From Vesta saturnalis (taxonomy: Eukaryota > Arthropoda > Insecta > Coleoptera > Lampyridae), in assembly GCA_036346205.1 (NCBI GenBank), contig JARFJB010001985.1:157501-221500 (forward strand): DNA of 64,000 bases, written 5' to 3'. The position numbers were made by a program, and so were the translations under genes. Below, piece by piece: positions 62,494 through 64,000 of this stretch (the first letter of the stretch is position 1; every line of letters begins with the position of its first letter). Below the pieces are notes generated by a model. It was not told the DNA's origin. It ran no database searches and saw only the letters and a program-made list of their open reading frames with translations.

Positions 62494-62540
62494 TTCTCTC
62501 TCTCTCGTTTATCCGTCTCTCTCTCTCTCTCTCTTTCTCA
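62494..62540. repeat. (CT)n microsatellite
   Basis: TCTCTCTTTCTCTCTCTCTC with interruptions, then a short CACACA. Confidence 0.95.
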
Positions 62541-63530
62541 CACACAAATAAATCAATTAATTAATCAATCATGCTCGATCAAATCAATCTCAATCAATCA
62601 ACCAAAATCAATAAATCATGTCTTACAGTTTGCGGAAACCAGGTTACAGTTCAAAAACTGAATCCATTAAAGTCTAAATTAAGTATTACGTGAAATAATA
62701 AATAATTTCTACCCTAATGCAATGATGCTTTGTATAGAGACAGATTCTCTTTCTAAACAGTCACCACCTATACATTCGGAAAATTATGTCTGATTTATTT
62801 GCATGTTCAATTATATATACACAAAATTGTTTCATAGAAACGTGTTTATTAACAGTTATAAAAACTTCATTGGACTGGAAAGAAATAATTACTTATATAT
62901 ATAACATAGAGTTGAATTAAATTAACATGTTTGAAAAATATCAAATTGATATAATGGAAATAAAAGGCAAAAGGTTTTAATGGTTTATTATTATACGCGA
63001 ATTAACAATAACTGCAAGTTTAAAATCCACGAATACGTACCAGCTACATTTTAAAAATCTTAATTGATATTTTTCTGAGCAATAGCATGTAAAGCATATA
63101 TTAAAAAATAATACGCATACCTTCAGATGTGTTTTTTCTTTCAACTGTTCAATAATAACCATATGTTGAATTGAAATATTTTTACACAGCTACCTAATTA
63201 AGTATGTAATCAATTAACATTTTCTAGTTTTACAATGTGAGTTTTGCAATAGGATTTATTATAAAGACGTTGCATAATTATCCTCTGTCATGAAAATTGT
63301 ATTCTAATAAAGAACAAAGACATGTAAAGATAATGACAAGTGTTTTATAATAAAATATTTTATTTAATTAATTTAACCTGTTAACCAGTCACAAGGTTAT
63401 TCTATTTTATAGAAGCGGTCTGCCTTGGATCCTTTTTTTAAGTTAACATGTATCATATAGGTAAAATTTCGCGATGCGAGGCTTTCGGCGAAGGCTGTTT
63501 CGGCAATCCCACTCCAACTCTCCCCGAGCA
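62541..63530. other. Non-coding stretch, nothing recognised
   Basis: Starts with a run of AATCAATCAA-like repeats at ~62547-62620; the rest is AT-rich. A minus-strand frame ending in a donor-like AAG|GTATGC at ~63122 has no matching acceptor or homology. Confidence 0.4.
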
Positions 63531-64000
63531 TAACCGAGATTGTAAGACAGGTGTATGGTGTCACAACTTGTTCTCGGGTCTTTGCTCCTTGTTGTGATCG
63601 CAACTTGTTCGTAAGCCTTCGTGTATTGTCGTGGTAGCCTTGCCGGAAAATTTGAATTTGTATTATAATAATAAGGAGCCTAATGCTAACTTGTAAGACA
63701 TGTAGGGCTGCGCAACTTGCTCTCGGAACTTTGTCCCTTGTCGAGGCCTCAATGGAGGAAAATTTGAAATTGTATTTGTATTTAAGTCTCTGCAGGTTAT
63801 GGCAGGAAATATGAGTCTGTATTAGAATAAGGGGTATAATGCTAACTTGTAAGACAGATGTAGGGCTTAGCAACTTACTTTCAAGCCCTCTCCCCTCGAC
63901 CAAAAGTTTGAATTTGTTTGTGACGCCATCTATGAGGCAAAAACTGACCCTGTATTATAATAATAAGGAGGCCTAATGCTAACTCATAAGACAGACATAG
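63531..64000. repeat. ~140-155 bp satellite array running off the right edge
   Basis: TTGTAAGACAG-type starts at ~63539, 63694, 63841 and 63977 give periods of 155, 147 and ~137 bp. Each unit has GTAAGACAGATGTAGGGCT, CAACTTGCTCTCGGGCCTTT, a CCCTTGTCG block, GGAAAATTTGAATTTGTATT and ATAATAAGGAGCCTAATGCT. The array is cut by the window end. Confidence 0.85.

Noticed and set aside
63123..63170. Possible host exon ending AAG|GTATGC on the minus strand.
   Set aside because: No convincing acceptor upstream and no DPP4-family or other similarity.

Overview
This is AT-rich, repeat-dense insect DNA with introns and no trace of bacterial gene organisation. Evidence is the mixture of mariner, piggyBac, P/THAP, hAT, Crypton-like, Penelope and LINE relics, a tRNA-derived repeat family, long (TA)n and (CACACG)n tracts, and GT-AG exons. 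A beetle-like or other holometabolous genome is my guess; the sequence does not settle the order.

The only host gene I can support is on the minus strand. Two exons, 21828-21922 and 5573-5700, join in phase and encode the start of the N-terminal beta-propeller of a dipeptidyl peptidase IV family protein (DPP4/DPP6/DPP10-like). A 16.1 kb intron separates them and most of it is transposon. The rest of the window is probably further intron or upstream DNA of this gene. A CpG-richer block at 54.4-55.15 kb with a splice-donor-like site might be a first exon, but this is weak.

Layout. 0.7-2.6 kb: ~270 bp satellite array running into a LINE endonuclease relic. 4.2-5.1 kb: mariner-family (DD41D spacing) relic. 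6.4-8.65 kb: mariner and a 1.17 kb fold-back element, each bordered by (TA)n. 8.7-13.1 kb: a three-level nest, a DD41D mariner holding a P/THAP element that holds a smaller inverted-repeat element. 13.6-16.6 kb: mariner and LINE scraps. 19.65-20.47 kb: tyrosine recombinase (Crypton-like) relic. 23.4-24.0 kb: hexamer array. 25.4-26.6 kb: mariner with both ends. 29.5-30.4 and 36.1-36.8 kb: inverted copies of an unrecognised repeat. 30.6-32.6 kb: Penelope-like element with RT and GIY-YIG. 34.8-36.0 kb: CAGGGTGT-ended elements and a palindromic mariner tail. 36.8-41.3 kb: two LINEs in tandem. 43.6-46.0 kb: complete IS630/Tc1/mariner-type element with 282 bp inverted repeats and about 82-83 residues between the last two catalytic acids. 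46.65-48.0 kb: piggyBac relic. 50.6-51.6 kb: hAT relic. 56.1-56.9 kb and scattered sites: tRNA-derived repeat family. 61.3 kb: THAP relic. 62-64 kb: second satellite with a CTCF-like site.

No mobile element looks able to make its protein today: every transposase or reverse transcriptase reading frame seen is interrupted. The youngest looking is the 43.6-46.0 kb element. The elements do not form a pathway; what they share is target choice (TA), nesting, and location inside or around one host gene.
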